Positions 10,949 through 24,922 are shown, numbered from the stretch's first letter. The stretch is DNA of 64,000 nucleotides from Phocoena phocoena (GCF_963924675.1 NW_027077440.1:1784501-1848500); one strand, 5' to 3'. Program-made: numbers and translations. Notes: a model not told the origin generated them from the sequence alone.

Positions 10949-12694
10949 AGACCTACTCCTTGCTCAACGAAATGGACTCAACACCACATATTCAACGCCT
11001 AGGAATATACCTGACTTTGAAGAATCTTAAAACATATGGATTTATATGTCTCCGTAAGGGAATCAAGCGTGTGTACAGCGGCATAAACGCAGCAGTGAAA
11101 ATCCGATAAGTCCCATTATCAAAATAAATTTTGAAAACAAAACACGAAGACAGTGAAATAGAGAGCAATTCTTAAATAATTCACTCAGGGCATGTGATGC
11201 AACCGGGATTGACCACATCTACACCCAGAGCTGGTTGAGACATAAGGCTGGACACTTCAGGCTGATAGCATTGGTGAGTTTCGGTGAGCAAATGCAGACC
11301 CTTTGAAGTCATACTGCATGGTACACATTCCATGGGTCCCAACTCTCCATGTTCAAGGGATTCTTCCTTCAGCTAAAACATGCATGGGAAACACAGAATA
11401 TGGTACACCGTGAGATTGGGAAACGAATTAAAATGGATCTCAGTTTTCGTATCCTTGTCCTCGGGTTCACCATTCCAGACGCTTTACTAACACTCTCCCC
11501 GCTTGGAGAGTCAGTGCCTTTAACCTCCTGTTTGGCACAGTTTGCAATTTCTGTGCAAGATGAACAGGAATAGGGAGAACCAATGAGAGACTAGCTGTAG
11601 GTGTCTGCACGGGCAAATGTAACACTCATTGCCCACCAGGAAGAGGAATTAAACAAAGGCTCATTGTGCCCTGCAGGAAACAGATTAGGGCCTGAAGCAA
11701 TCCTGCGGTTTGGTGCCCAGCTCATAAGAAAGCGAGTTGAAGAAAGGAGGTCAGGAGCACTCTATTTCACAAACCTGCAGAGTTATAATTGACAGCTATC
11801 CTCCAAAAATATATTGAAGTAAGCCTGCGAAGGGGACTTGAAAGCGGGGCAGAGTTTCAGGAAAACCATTGCAGGGGGTAGACTGGAATTGCCCTGAAAG
11901 CATAGGAAAAGAGGCACAACGTCGACAATGATGCACTTGGCCAAAAAGGGCGTATGCGTTTTTTCCTGAATATATTCAGGAAAAAACGCATACGCCCTTT
12001 TTTGCCAACCAAGCAAGCCTGTAAAGGAAATCTGCACTACAATGAAGTCTCACTGCCCCCCGGGCAAAAGGGCCATCTGAAAAAAGTGTAAAATCCAGAA
12101 AGGTAGGACAGGTTATGTAGAACAGGGAGCCTTGTTATGCTGATTGGCAGGATGTAAATTGTGAACAGCCACCCTGGAGAAGTGTATGGTGTTTCCTGAA
12201 ACATGTAAGAAATAAACCAACAGAGCCTATGGCAATTGCACTTATGGTCCTATAGCTTACGGAAATTAAAATCAAAAACAGAGAGCCACCCCAAAGTTTG
12301 GGACGGCTGTGTTCCCAAGAAGCTCGTCTACAGTACCAGGTAAATATCCCAGAAAGCAAAAAATGGATAAAGAAGTTGTGGCACGTACGTTCAATGCAAT
12401 ATCACTCAGCAATGAAATCTGTGTCATCAGGCCAGTAGAGGCAGAGTGAGTGGATGCAGGTACGGTGATTCTACGTGAACTACGTCACACAGAAAAAGAA
12501 GCATCATAAGATATCACTAATACACGGAATGTAAACTTGACTACACATGAACTGAATTACAAACAGAACAGGGTGTGAAATTTAGAAAATCAACTAGTGC
12601 TTGCTTATGGGGAAAGGTGCCTTGGGGTGCTGCATAAAACCAGAGACTGAAATTAGCACAGATAACTTTCCATAAGCCAAATATGTAATAGACA
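10949..12694 (+). repeat. Satellite monomer 3
   Basis: Palindrome at 11939-12006 has only one mismatch, near the outer right end (TTTTTTGCC). Confidence 0.9.
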
Positions 12695-14440
12695 TGACCT
12701 ACTCCTTGCTCAACGAAATGGACTCAACACCACATATTCAACGTCTAGGAATATACCTGACTTGGAAGAATCTGAAAACCCATGGATTTACATGTCTCCG
12801 TAAGAGAATCAAGCGTGTGTACAGCGGCATAAACGCAGCAGTGAAAATCCGATAAGTCCCATTATCAAAATAAATTTCAAAAACAAAACTCAAAGACAGT
12901 GAAATAGAGAGCAATTCTTAAATAATTCTCTCAGGGCATGTGATGCAACCGGGATTGACCACATCTACACCCAGAGCTGGTTGAGACATAAGGCTGGACA
13001 CTTCAGGCTGATAGCATTGGTGAGTTTCGGTGAGCAAATGCAGACCCTTTGAAGTCATACTGCATGGTACCCATTCCATGGGTCCCAACTCTCCAGGTTC
13101 AAGGGAATCTTCCTTCAGCTAAAACATGCATGGGAAACCCAGAGTATCGTCCACCGTGTGATTGGGAAAGGATTTAAAATGCATCTCAGTTTTCGTATCC
13201 TGGTACTCGGGTTCACCATTCCAGATGCTTTACTAACACTCTCCCCGCTTGGAGAGTCAGTGCCTTTAACCTCCTCTTTGGCACAGCTTGCAATTTCTGT
13301 GCAAGATGAACAGGATTAGGGAGAACCAATGAGAGACTAGCTATAGGTGTCTGCACGGGCAAATGTAATGCTCATTTCCCACCAGGAAGAGGAATTAACC
13401 AAAGGCTCAGCATGCCCTGCTGGAAACAGATTAGGGCCTAAAGCAATCCTGCGGTTTTGGGCCCAGCTCACAAGAAAGCGAGTTGAAGAAAGGAGCTCAG
13501 GGGCACTGTAATTCACAAACCTGCAGAGTTATAAATGACAGCTATCCTCCAAAAATATATTGAAGTAAGCCTGCGAAAGGGCTTGAAAGCGGGGCAGAGT
13601 TTCAGGAAAACCATTGCAGGGGGTAGACTGGAATTGCCCTGAAAGCATAGGAAAAGAGGCAGAACGTCGACAATGATGCACTTGGCCAAAAAGGGCATAT
13701 GCGTTTTTTCCTGAATATATTCAGGAAAAAACGCATATGCCCTTTTTGGCCAACCAAGCAAGCCTGTAAAGGAAATCTGCACTACAATGAAGTCTCACTG
13801 CCCCCCGGGCAAAAGGGCCATCTGAAAAAAGTGTAAAATCCAGAAAGGTAGGACAGGATATGGAGAACAGGGAGCCTTGTTATGCTGATTGGCAGGATGT
13901 AAACTGCCAGCAGCCACCCTGGAGAAGTGTATGGTGTTTCCTGAAACACGTAAGAAATAAAGCAACACAGCCTATGGCAATTGCACTTATGGTCCTATTG
14001 CTAAGGGAAATTAAAATCAAAAACAGAGAGCCACCCCAAAGTTTGGGACGGCTGTGTTCCCAGGAAGCTCGTCTACAGTACCAGGTAAATATCCCAGAAA
14101 GCAAAAAATGGATAAAGAAGTTGTGGCACATACGTGCAATGCAATATCACTCAGCAATGAAATCTGTGTCATCAGGCCCGTAGCGGCATAGTGAGTGGAT
14201 GCAGATACGGTGATTCTACGTGAACTATGTCACACAGAAAAAGAAACATCATAAGATATCACTAATACACGGAATGAAAACTTGACTACACATGAACTGA
14301 ATTACAAAACAGAACAGGGTCTCAAATCAAGAAAACCAACTAGTGCTTGCTTATGGGGAAAGGTGCGTTGGGGTGCTGCATAAAACCAGAGACTGAAATT
14401 AGCACAGATAACTTTCCATAAGCCAAATATGTAATAGACA
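12695..14440 (+). repeat. Satellite monomer 4
   Basis: Palindrome at 13684-13751 is perfect over 68 bp and carries the matched variant GGGCATATGCG / CGCATATGCCC. The last roughly 250 bp (from about 14190) already belong to the first higher-order repeat copy; upstream of that the match to monomers 8 and 12 drops. Confidence 0.9.
13684..13751. repeat. Palindrome variant with matched CATATG change
   Basis: Both arms carry the same departure from consensus (GGGCATATGCG left, CGCATATGCCC right), so the 68 bp remain perfectly self-complementary. Confidence 0.93.
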
Positions 14441-16186
14441 AGACCTACTCTTTGCTCAACGAAATGGACCCAACACCACATATTCAACGCCTAGGAATAT
14501 ACCTGACTAGGAAGAATCTTAAAACCCATGGATATATATGTCTCCATAAGAGAATAAAGAGTGTGTATAGTGGCCGAAACGCAGCAGTGATAATCCGATA
14601 ATTCCTATTATCAAAATAAATTTCGAAAACAAAACACAAAGACAGTGAAATAGAGAGCAATTCTTAAATAATTCACTCAGGGCATGTGATGCAACCGGGA
14701 TTGACTACATCCTCACCCAGAGCTGGTTGAGACATAAGGCTGGACACTTCAGGCTGATAGCATTGGTGAGTTTCGGTGAGCAAATGCAGACCCTTTGAAG
14801 TCATACTGCATGGTACCCATTCCATGGGTCCCAACTCTCCAGGTTGAAAGGATTCTTCCTCCAGCTAAAACATGCATGGGAAACCCAGAGTACCGTCCAC
14901 CGTGTGATTGGGAAATGATTTAAAATGCATCTCAGTTTTCGTATCCTGGTCCTCGGGTTCACCATTCCAGATGCTTTACTAAAACTCTCCCCGCTTGGAG
15001 AGTCAGTGCCTTTAAACTCCTGTTTGGCACAGCTCGCAATTTCTGTGCAAGATGAACAGGAATAGGGAGAACCAATGAGAGACTAGCTCTAGGTGTCTGC
15101 ACGGGCAAATGTAACACTCATTGCCCACCAGGAAGAGGAATTAAACAAACGCTCAGTGTGCCCTGCTGGAAACAGATTAGGGCCTGAAGCAATCCTGCGG
15201 TTTTGTGCCCAGCTCACAAGAAAGCGAATTGAAGAAAGGAGCTCAGGGGCACTGTAATTCACAAACCTGCAGAGTTATAATTGACAGCTATCCTCCAAAA
15301 ATATATTGAAGTAAGCCTGCGAAGGGGACTTGAAAGCGGGGCAGAATTTCAGTAAAACGATTGCAGGGGGTAGACTGGAATTGCCCTGAAAGCATAGGAA
15401 AAGAGGCACAACGTCGACAATGATGCACTTGGCCTAAAAGGGCGTATGCGTTTTTTCCTGAATATATTCAGGAAAAATCGCATACGCCCTTTTTGGCCAA
15501 CCAAGCAAGCCTGTAAAGGAAATCTGCACTACAATGGAGTCTCACTGCCCCCAGGGCAAAAGGGCCATCTGAAAAAAGTGTAAAATCCAGAAAGGTAGGA
15601 CAGGATATGTAGAACAGGGAGCCTTGTTATGCTGATTGGCAGGATGTAAATTGTGAACAGCCACCTTGGAGAAGTGTATGGTGTTTCCTGAAACACGTAA
15701 GAAATAAAGCAACACAACCTATGGCAATTGCACTTATGGTCCTATCGCTTAGGGAAATTAGAATCAAAACAGAGAGCCACCCCAAAGTTTGGAACGGCTG
15801 TGTTCCCAAGAAGCTCGTCTACAGTACCAGGTAAATATCCCAGAAAGCAAAAAATGGATAAAGAAGTTGTGGCACGTACGTGCAATGCAGTATCACTCAG
15901 GAATGAAATGTGTGTCATCAGGCCCGTAGCGGCATAGTGAGTGGATGCAGGTACGGTGATTCTATGTGAACTACGTCACACAGAAAAAGAAACATCATAG
16001 GATATCACTAATACACGGAATGTAAACTTGACTACACATGAACTGAATTACAAAACAGAACAGGGTCTCAAATTTAGAAAACCAACTAGTGCTTGCTTAT
16101 GGGGAAAGGTGCGTTGGGGTGCTGCATAAAACCAGAGACTGAAATTAGCACAGATAACATTACATAAGCCAATTATGTAATAGACA
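14441..16186 (+). repeat. Satellite monomer 5 (higher-order position 1, copy 1)
   Basis: Palindrome at 15431-15498 has two mismatches (CCTAAAAG in the left arm, AAAAATCG in the right). Position 15351 is T where monomer 13 has G. Confidence 0.9.
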
Positions 16187-17934
16187 AGACCTACTCCTTG
16201 CTCAACGAAATGGACTCAACACCACATATTCAACGCCTAGGAATATACCTGACTAGGAAGAATCTTAAAACCCATGGATTTATATGTCTCCGTAAGAGAA
16301 TCAAGCGTGTGTACAGCAGCATAAACGCAGCAGTGACAATCCGATAAATCCCATTATCAAAATAAATTTCGAAAACAAAACACAAAGACAGTGAAATAGA
16401 GAGCAATTCTTAAATAATTCACTCAAGGCATGTGATGCAACCGGGATTGACCACATCTACACCCAGAGCTGGTTGAGACATAAGGCTGGACACTTCAGGC
16501 TGATAGCATTGGTGAGTTTCGGTGAGCAAATGCAGACCCTTTGAAGTCATACTGCATGGTACTCATTCCATGGGTCCCAACTCTCCAGGTTCAAGGGATT
16601 CTTCCTCCAGCTAAAACATGCATGGGAAACCCAGAGTATCGTCCACCGTGTGATTGGGAAACGATTTAAAATGCATCTCAGTTTTCGTATCCTGGCTCTC
16701 GGGTTCACCATTCCAGATGCTTTACTAACACTCTCCCCGCTTGGAGAGTCAGTGCCTTTAACCTCCTCTTTGGCACAGCTTGCAACTTCTGTGCAAGATG
16801 AACAGGAATAGGGAGAAGAAATGAGAGACTAGCTGTAGGTGTCTGCACGGCCAAATGTAACGCTCATTTCCCAACAGGAAGAGGAATTAACCAAAGGCTC
16901 AGTGTGCCATGCTGGAAACAGATTAGGGCCTGAAGCAATCCTGCGGTTTTGTGCCCAGCTCACAAGAAAGCGAGTTGAAGACAGGAGCTCAGGGGCACTG
17001 TAATTCACAAACCTGCAGAGTTATAAATGACAGCTATCCTCCACAAATATATTGAAGTAAGCCTGCGAAGGGGACTTGAAAGCGGGGCAGAATTTCAGGA
17101 AAACGATTGCAGGGGGTAGACTGGAATTGCCCTGAAAGCATAGGAAAAGAGGCAGAACGTCGACAATGATGCACTTGGCCAAAAAGGGCGTATGCTTTTT
17201 TTCCTGAATATATTCAGGAAAAAAAGCATACGCCCTTTTTGGCCAACCAAGCAAGCCTGTAAAGGAAATCTGCACTACAATGAAGTCTCACTGCCCCTCC
17301 GGGCAAAAGGGCCATCTGAAAAAAGTGTAAAATCCAGAAAGTTAGGACAGGATATGGAGAAAAGGGAGCCTTGTTATGCTGATTGGCAGGATGTAAATTG
17401 TGAACAGCCACCCTGGAGAAGTGTATGGTGTTTCCTGAAACACGTAAGAAATAAAGCAACACAGCCTATGGCAATTGCACTTATGTTCCTATTGCTTAGG
17501 GAAATTAAAATCAAAAACAGAGAGCCACCCCAAAGTTTGGGACTGCTGTGTTCCCAAGAAACTCGTCTACAGTACCAGGTAAATATGCCAGAAAGCAAAA
17601 AATGGATAAAGAAGTTGTGGCACGTACGTGCAATGGAGTATCACTCAGGAATGAAATCTGTGTCATCAGGCCCGTAGCGGCATAGTGAGTGGATGCAGGT
17701 ACGGTGATTCTACGTGAACTACGTCACACAGAAAAAGAAACATCATAGGATATCACTAATACACGGAATGTAAACTTGACTACACATGAACTGAATTACA
17801 AAACAGAACAGGGTCTCAAATTTAGAAAACCAACTAGTGCTTGCTTATGGAAAAAGGTGCGCTGGGGTGCAACATAAAACCAGAGACTGAAATTAGCACA
17901 GATAACTTTCCATAAGCCAAATATGTAATAGACA
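16187..17934 (+). repeat. Satellite monomer 6 (higher-order position 2, copy 1)
   Basis: Palindrome at 17177-17244 is perfect, with the matched variant GCTTTTTTT / AAAAAAAGC. A patch at about 17850-17875 differs from copies 2 and 3 at several clustered bases. Confidence 0.9.
17177..17244. repeat. Palindrome variant with matched GCT/AGC change
   Basis: The left arm has seven T after GC, the right arm seven A before GC, where the consensus has GCG plus six T and six A plus CGC. The same perfect form is at 24165-24232 and 31153-31220. Confidence 0.93.
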
Positions 17935-19681
17935 AGACCTACTCCTTGCTCAACGAATTGGACCCAACACCACATATTCAACCCCTAGGAATATACCTGA
18001 CTAGGAAGAATCTTAAAACCCATGGATATATATGTCTCCGTAAGAGAATCAAGCGTTTGTACAGTGGCATAAACGCAGCAGTGAAAATCCGATAAATCCC
18101 ATTATCAAAATAAATTTCAAAAACAAAACACAAAGACAGTGAAATAGAGAGCAATTCTTAAATAATTCACTCAGGGCATGTGATGCAACCGGGATTGACC
18201 ACATCTACACCCAGAGCTGGTTGAGACATAAGGCTGGACACTTCAGGCTGATAGCATTGGTGAGTTTCGGTGAGCAAATGCAGACCCATAGAAGTCATAC
18301 TGCATGGTACTCATTCCATGAGTCCCAACTCTCCAGGTTCAAGGGATTTTTCCTGCAGCTAAAACATGCATGGGAAACCCAGAGTATCGTCCACCGTGTG
18401 ATTGGGAAACGATTAAAAATGCATCTCAATTTTCGTATTCTGGTCCTCGGGTTCACCATTCCAGATGCTTTAGTAACACTCTCCCCTCTTGGAGAGTCAG
18501 GGCCTTTAACCTCCTCTTTGGCACAGCTTGCAATTTCTGTGCAAGATGAACAGGAATAGGGAGAACCAATGAGAGACTAGCTGTAGGTGTCTGCACGGGC
18601 AAATGTAACGCTCATTTCCCACCAGGAAGAGGAATTATCCAAAGGCTCAGCGTGCCCTGCCGGAAACAGATTAGGGCCTGAAGCAATCCTGCGGTTTTGT
18701 GCCCAGCTCACAAGAAAGCGAGTTGAAGAAAGGAGCTCAGGGGCACTGTAATTCACAAACCTGCAGAGTTATAAATGACAGCTATCCTCCAAAAATATAT
18801 TGAAGTAAGCCTGCGAAGGGGACTTGAAAGCGTGGCAGAGTTTCAGGAAAACCATTGCAGGGGGTAGACTGGAATTGCCCTGAAAGCATAGGAAAAGAGG
18901 CAGAACGTCGACAATGATGCACTTGGCCAAAAAGGGCGTATGCGTTTTTTCCTGAATATATTCAGGAAAAAACGCATACGCCCTTTTTGGCCAACCAAGC
19001 AAGCCTGTAAAGGAAATCTGCACTACAATGAAGTCTCACTGCCCCCCGGGCAAAAGGGCCATCTGAAAAAAGTGTAAAATCCAGAAAGGTAGGACTGGAT
19101 ATGGAGAACAGGGAGCCTTGTTATGCTGATTGGCAGGATGTAAATTGCCAGCAGCCACCCTGGAGAAGTGTATGGTGTTTCCTGAAACACGTAAGAAACA
19201 AAGCAACACAGCCTATGGCACTTCCACTTATGGTCCTATAGCTTACGGAAATTAAAATCAAAAACAGACAGCCACCCCAATATTTGGGACGGCTGTGTTC
19301 ACAAGGAGCTCGTCTACAGTATCAGGTAAATATCCCAGAAAGCAAAAAATGGATAAAGAAGTTGTGACACGTACGTACAATGCAATATCACTCAGCAATG
19401 AAATCTGTGTCATCAGGCCCGTAGCGGCATAGTGAGTGGATGCAGGTAGGGTGAATCTACGTGAACTACGTCACACAGAAAAAGAAACATCATAAGATAT
19501 CACTAATACACGGAATGTAAACTTGACTACACATGAACTGAATTACAAAACAGAACAGGGTCTCAAATTTAGAAAACCAACTAGGGCTTGCTTATGGGGA
19601 AAGGTGCGTTGGGGTGCTGCATAAAACCAGAGACTGAAATTAGCACAGATAACTTTCCATAAGCCAAATATGTAATAGACA
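17935..19681 (+). repeat. Satellite monomer 7 (higher-order position 3, copy 1)
   Basis: Carries the perfect consensus palindrome (18925-18992). A TGA interrupts the ORF2-like reading near 19366 (TTGTGACACG), also in monomers 11 and 15. Confidence 0.9.
18925..18992. repeat. 68-bp perfect palindrome, consensus form (one per monomer)
   Basis: The 34-base arms meet at a central AATATATT with no spacer. Each arm runs from GGCC through AAAAAGGGCGTATGCG and TTTTTTCCTGAA to the centre. It lies about 988 bp into each monomer, just before the ORF2-derived part. A perfect palindrome this long could extrude as a cruciform or fold as a 34-bp hairpin in single strands. Confidence 0.95.
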
Positions 19682-19865
19682 AGACCTACTCCTTGCTCAA
19701 CAAAATGGACCCAACACCACATATTCAACGCCTAGGAATATACCTGACTAGGAAGAATCTTAAAACCCATGGATATATATGTCTCCGTAAGAGAATCAAG
19801 CGTGTGTACAGCGGCCGAAAGGCAGCAGTGAAAATCCGATAAATCCCATTATCAAAATAAATTTC
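19021..19865 (+). mobile_element. Decayed LINE-1 3' end built into the satellite unit (one example)
   Basis: This representative stretch (monomers 7-8) aligns by eye with the LINE-1 at 6421-7280. It starts with a diverged GGCCATC...TGGAGAA...ATGTAAATTG block. TGGAGAAGTGTATGGTGTTTCCT corresponds to TGGAGAACAGTATGGAGGTTCCT at 6552. ATGGATAAAGAAGTTGTG corresponds to ATGGATAAAGAAGATGTG at 6740. It then runs through a 3' UTR of the older mammalian type (GATATCACTAATACACGGAATG, TACAAAACAGAACAG, GACCTACT) to CAAAATAAATTTC. In translation, QQPPWRSVWCFLK and WIKKLWHVRAMQYHSAMKS parallel ORF2 motifs [13 protein letters not shown] and [19 protein letters not shown]. The same block occurs in every monomer. 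Confidence 0.87.
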
Positions 19866-21428
19866 AAAAACAAAACACAAAGACAGTGAAATAGAGAGCA
19901 ATTCTTAAATAATTCACTCAGGGCATGTGATGCAACCGGGATTGACCACATCTACACCCAGAGCTGCTTGAGACATAAGGCTGGACACTTCAGGCTGATA
20001 GCATTGGTGAGTTTCGGTGAGCAAATGCAGACCCTTTGAAGTCATACTGCATGGTACCCATTCCATGGCTTCCAACTCTCCAGGTTCAAGGGATTCTCCC
20101 TTCAGAAAAAACATGCATGCGAAACACAGAGTATGGTACACCGTGAGATTGGGAAACGATTTAAAATGGATCTCAGTTTTCGTATCCTTGTCCTCGGGTT
20201 CACCTTTCCAGACGCATTACTAACACTCTCCCCGCTTGGAGAGTCAGTGCCTTTAACCTCCTGTTTGGCACAGTTTGCAATTTCTGTGCAAGATGAACAG
20301 GAATAGGGAGAACCAATGAGAGACTAGTTGTAGGTGTCTGCACGGGCAAATGTAACGCTCATTGCCCACCAGGAAGAGGAATTAAACAAATGCTCAGTGT
20401 GCCCTGCTGGAAACAGATTAGGGCCTGAAGCAATCCTGCGGTTTTGTGCCCAGCTCACAAGAAAGCGAGTTGAAGAAAGGAGCTCAGGGGCACTGTAATT
20501 CACAACCCTGCAGAGTTATAATTGACAGCTATCCTCCAAAAATATATTGAAGTAAGCCTGCGAAGGGGACTTGAAAGCGGGGCAGAATTTCAGGAAAACG
20601 ATTGCAGGGGGTAGACAGGAATTGCCCTGAAAGCATAGGAAAAGAGGCACAACGTCGACAATGATGCACTTGGCCAAAAAGAGCGAATGCGTTTTTTCCT
20701 GAATATATTCAGGAAAAAACGCAAAAGCCCTTTTTGGCCAACCAAGCAAGCCTGTAAAGGAAATCTGCACTACAATGAAGTCTCACTGCCCCCCGGGCAA
20801 AAGGGCCATCTGAAAAAAGTGTAAAATCCAGAAAGGTAGGACAGGATATGGAGAACAGGGAGCCTTGTTATGCTGATTGGAAGGATGTACATTGTGAACA
20901 GCCACCCTGGAGAAGTGTATGGTGTTTCCTGAAACACGTAAGAAATAAAGCAACACAGCCTATGGCAATTGCACTTATGGTCCTATTGCTTAGGGAAATT
21001 AAAATCAAAAACAGAGAGCCACCCCAAAGTTTGGGACGGCTGTGTTCCCAAGAAGCTCGTCTACAGTACCAGGTAAATATCCCAGAAAGCAAAAAATGGA
21101 TAAAGAAGTTCTGGCACGTACGTGCAATGCAATATCACTCAGCAATGAAATCTGTGTCATCAGGCCCGTAGCGGCATAGTGAGTGGATGCAGATACGGTG
21201 ATTCTACGTGAACTATGTCACACAGAAAAAGAAACATCATAAGATATCACTAATACACGGAATGAAAACTTGACTCCACATGAACTGAATTACAAAACAG
21301 AACAGGGTCTCAAATCAAGAAAACCAACTAGTGCTTGCTTATGGGGAAAGGTGCGTTGGGGTGCTGCATAAAACCAGAGACTGAAATTAGCACAGATAAC
21401 TTTCCATAAGCCAAATATGTAATAGACA
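19682..21428 (+). repeat. Satellite monomer 8 (higher-order position 4, copy 1)
   Basis: Its palindrome (20672-20739) is the weakest inside the higher-order block: GAGCGAATGCG on the left against CGCAAAAGCCC on the right. Confidence 0.9.
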
Positions 21429-23174
21429 AGACCTACTCTTTGCTCAACGAAATGGACCCAACACCACATATTCAACGCCTAGGAATATACCTGACTAGGA
21501 AGAATCTTAAAACCCATGGATATATATGTCTCCATAAGAGAATAAAGAGTGTGTATAGTGGCCGAAACGCAGCAGTGATAATCCGATAATTCCTATTATC
21601 AAAATAAATTTCGAAAACAAAACACAAAGACAGTGAAATAGAGAGCAATTCTTAAATAATTCACTCAGGGCATGTGATGCAACCGGGATTGACTACATCC
21701 TCACCCAGAGCTGGTTGAGACATAAGGCTGGACACTTCAGGCTGATAGCATTGGTGAGTTTCGGTGAGCAAATGCAGACCCTTTGAAGTCATACTGCATG
21801 GTACCCATTCCATGGGTCCCAACTCTCCAGGTTGAAAGGATTCTTCCTCCAGCTAAAACATGCATGGGAAACCCAGAGTACCGTCCACCGTGTGATTGGG
21901 AAATGATTTAAAATGCATCTCAGTTTTCGTATCCTGGTCCTCGGGTTCACCATTCCAGATGCTTTACTAAAACTCTCCCCGCTTGGAGAGTCAGTGCCTT
22001 TAAACTCCTGTTTGGCACAGCTCGCAATTTCTGTGCAAGATGAACAGGAATAGGGAGAACCAATGAGAGACTAGCTCTAGGTGTCTGCACGGGCAAATGT
22101 AACACTCATTGCCCACCAGGAAGAGGAATTAAACAAACGCTCAGTGTGCCCTGCTGGAAACAGATTAGGGCCTGAAGCAATCCTGCGGTTTTGTGCCCAG
22201 CTCACAAGAAAGCGAATTGAAGAAAGGAGCTCAGGGGCACTGTAATTCACAAACCTGCAGAGTTATAATTGACAGCTATCCTCCAAAAATATATTGAAGT
22301 AAGCCTGCGAAGGGGACTTGAAAGCGGGGCAGAATTTCAGTAAAACGATTGCAGGGGGTAGACTGGAATTGCCCTGAAAGCATAGGAAAAGAGGCACAAC
22401 GTCGACAATGATGCACTTGGCCTAAAAGGGCGTATGCGTTTTTTCCTGAATATATTCAGGAAAAATCGCATACGCCCTTTTTGGCCAACCAAGCAAGCCT
22501 GTAAAGGAAATCTGCACTACAATGGAGTCTCACTGCCCCCAGGGCAAAAGGGCCATCTGAAAAAAGTGTAAAATCCAGAAAGGTAGGACAGGATATGTAG
22601 AACAGGGAGCCTTGTTATGCTGATTGGCAGGATGTAAATTGTGAACAGCCACCTTGGAGAAGTGTATGGTGTTTCCTGAAACACGTAAGAAATAAAGCAA
22701 CACAACCTATGGCAATTGCACTTATGGTCCTATCGCTTAGGGAAATTAGAATCAAAACAGAGAGCCACCCCAAAGTTTGGAACGGCTGTGTTCCCAAGAA
22801 GCTCGTCTACAGTACCAGGTAAATATCCCAGAAAGCAAAAAATGGATAAAGAAGTTGTGGCACGTACGTGCAATGCAGTATCACTCAGGAATGAAATGTG
22901 TGTCATCAGGCCCGTAGCGGCATAGTGAGTGGATGCAGGTACGGTGATTCTATGTGAACTACGTCACACAGAAAAAGAAACATCATAGGATATCACTAAT
23001 ACACGGAATGTAAACTTGACTACACATGAACTGAATTACAAAACAGAACAGGGTCTCAAATTTAGAAAACCAACTAGTGCTTGCTTATGGGGAAAGGTGC
23101 GTTGGGGTGCTGCATAAAACCAGAGACTGAAATTAGCACAGATAACATTACATAAGCCAATTATGTAATAGACA
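21429..23174 (+). repeat. Satellite monomer 9 (higher-order position 1, copy 2)
   Basis: Palindrome at 22419-22486 has the same two mismatches as monomer 5, as expected for a recent copy. Confidence 0.9.
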
Positions 23175-24922
23175 AGACCTACTCCTTGCTCAACGAAATG
23201 GACTCAACACCACATATTCAACGCCTAGGAATATACCTGACTAGGAAGAATCTTAAAACCCATGGATTTATATGTCTCCGTAAGAGAATCAAGCGTGTGT
23301 ACAGCAGCATAAACGCAGCAGTGACAATCCGATAAATCCCATTATCAAAATAAATTTCGAAAACAAAACACAAAGACAGTGAAATAGAGAGCAATTCTTA
23401 AATAATTCACTCAGGGCATGTGATGCAACCGGGATTGACCACATCTACACCCAGAGCTGGTTGAGACATAAGGCTGGACACTTCAGGCTGATAGCATTGG
23501 TGAGTTTCGGTGAGCAAATGCAGACCCTTTGAAGTCATACTGCATGGTACTCATTCCATGGGTCCCAACTCTCCAGGTTCAAGGGATTCTTCCTCCAGCT
23601 AAAACATGCATGGGAAACCCAGAGTATCGTCCACCGTGTGATTGGGAAACGATTTAAAATGCATCTCAGTTTTCGTATCCTGGCTCTCGGGTTCACCATT
23701 CCAGATGCTTTACTAACACTCTCCCCGCTTGGAGAGTCAGTGCCTTTAACCTCCTCTTTGGCACAGCTTGCAACTTCTGTGCAAGATGAACAGGAATAGG
23801 GAGAACAAATGAGAGACTAGCTGTAGGTGTCTGCACGGCCAAATGTAACGCTCATTTCCCAACAGGAAGAGGAATTAACCAAAGGCTCAGTGTGCCATGC
23901 TGGAAACAGATTAGGGCCTGAAGCAATCCTGCGGTTTTGTGCCCAGCTCACAAGAAAGCGAGTTGAAGACAGGAGCTCAGGGGCACTGTAATTCACAAAC
24001 CTGCAGAGTTATAAATGACAGCTATCCTCCACAAATATATTGAAGTAAGCCTGCGAAGGGGACTTGAAAGCGGGGCAGAATTTCAGGAAAACGATTGCAG
24101 GGGGTAGACTGGAATTGCCCTGAAAGCATAGGAAAAGAGGCAGAACGTCGACAATGATGCACTTGGCCAAAAAGGGCGTATGCTTTTTTTCCTGAATATA
24201 TTCAGGAAAAAAAGCATACGCCCTTTTTGGCCAACCAAGCAAGCCTGTAAAGGAAATCTGCACTACAATGAAGTCTCACTGCCCCTCCGGGCAAAAGGGC
24301 CATCTGAAAAAAGTGTAAAATCCAGAAAGTTAGGACAGGATATGGAGAAAAGGGAGCCTTGTTATGCTGATTGGCAGGATGTAAATTGTGAACAGCCACC
24401 CTGGAGAAGTGTATGGTGTTTCCTGAAACACGTAAGAAATAAAGCAACACAGCCTATGGCAATTGCACTTATGTTCCTATTGCTTAGGGAAATTAAAATC
24501 AAAAACAGAGAGCCACCCCAAAGTTTGGGACTGCTGTGTTCCCAAGAAACTTGTCTACAGTACCAGGTAAATATGCCAGAAAGCAAAAAATGGATAAAGA
24601 AGTTGTGGCACGTACGTGCAATGGAGTATCACTCAGGAATGAAATCTGTGTCATCAGGCCCGTAGCGGCATAGTGAGTGGATGCAGGTACGGTGATTCTA
24701 CGTGAACTACGTCACACAGAAAAAGAAACATCATAGGATATCACTAATACACGGAATGTAAACTTGACTACACATGAACTGAATTACAAAACAGAACAGG
24801 GTCTCAAATTTAGAAAACCAACTAGTGCTTGCTTATGGGGAAAGGTGCCTTGGGGTGCTGCATAAAACCAGAGACTGAAATTAGCACAGATAACTTTCCA
24901 TAAGCCAAATATGTAATAGACA
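23175..24922 (+). repeat. Satellite monomer 10 (higher-order position 2, copy 2)
   Basis: Palindrome at 24165-24232 is perfect with the GCT/AGC matched variant. A private change near 24551 (AAACTTGTC against AAACTCGTC) separates it from monomers 6 and 14. Confidence 0.9.

Larger units (their letters stand above)
14194..21181 (+). repeat. Higher-order repeat copy 1 (6,988 bp, four monomers)
   Basis: The left limit is where identity at +6,988 begins: upstream near 14063-14130 several bases differ from 21051-21118, while from about 14190 the match is almost complete. It holds monomers 5-8 in shifted phase. Confidence 0.88.

Noticed and set aside
13860..14183. Sense 107-codon frame in many monomers
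   Set aside because: It reads along the decayed LINE-1 ORF2 C-terminus. The frame is a relic of ORF2 and is broken in monomers 7, 11, 15, 17 and others.
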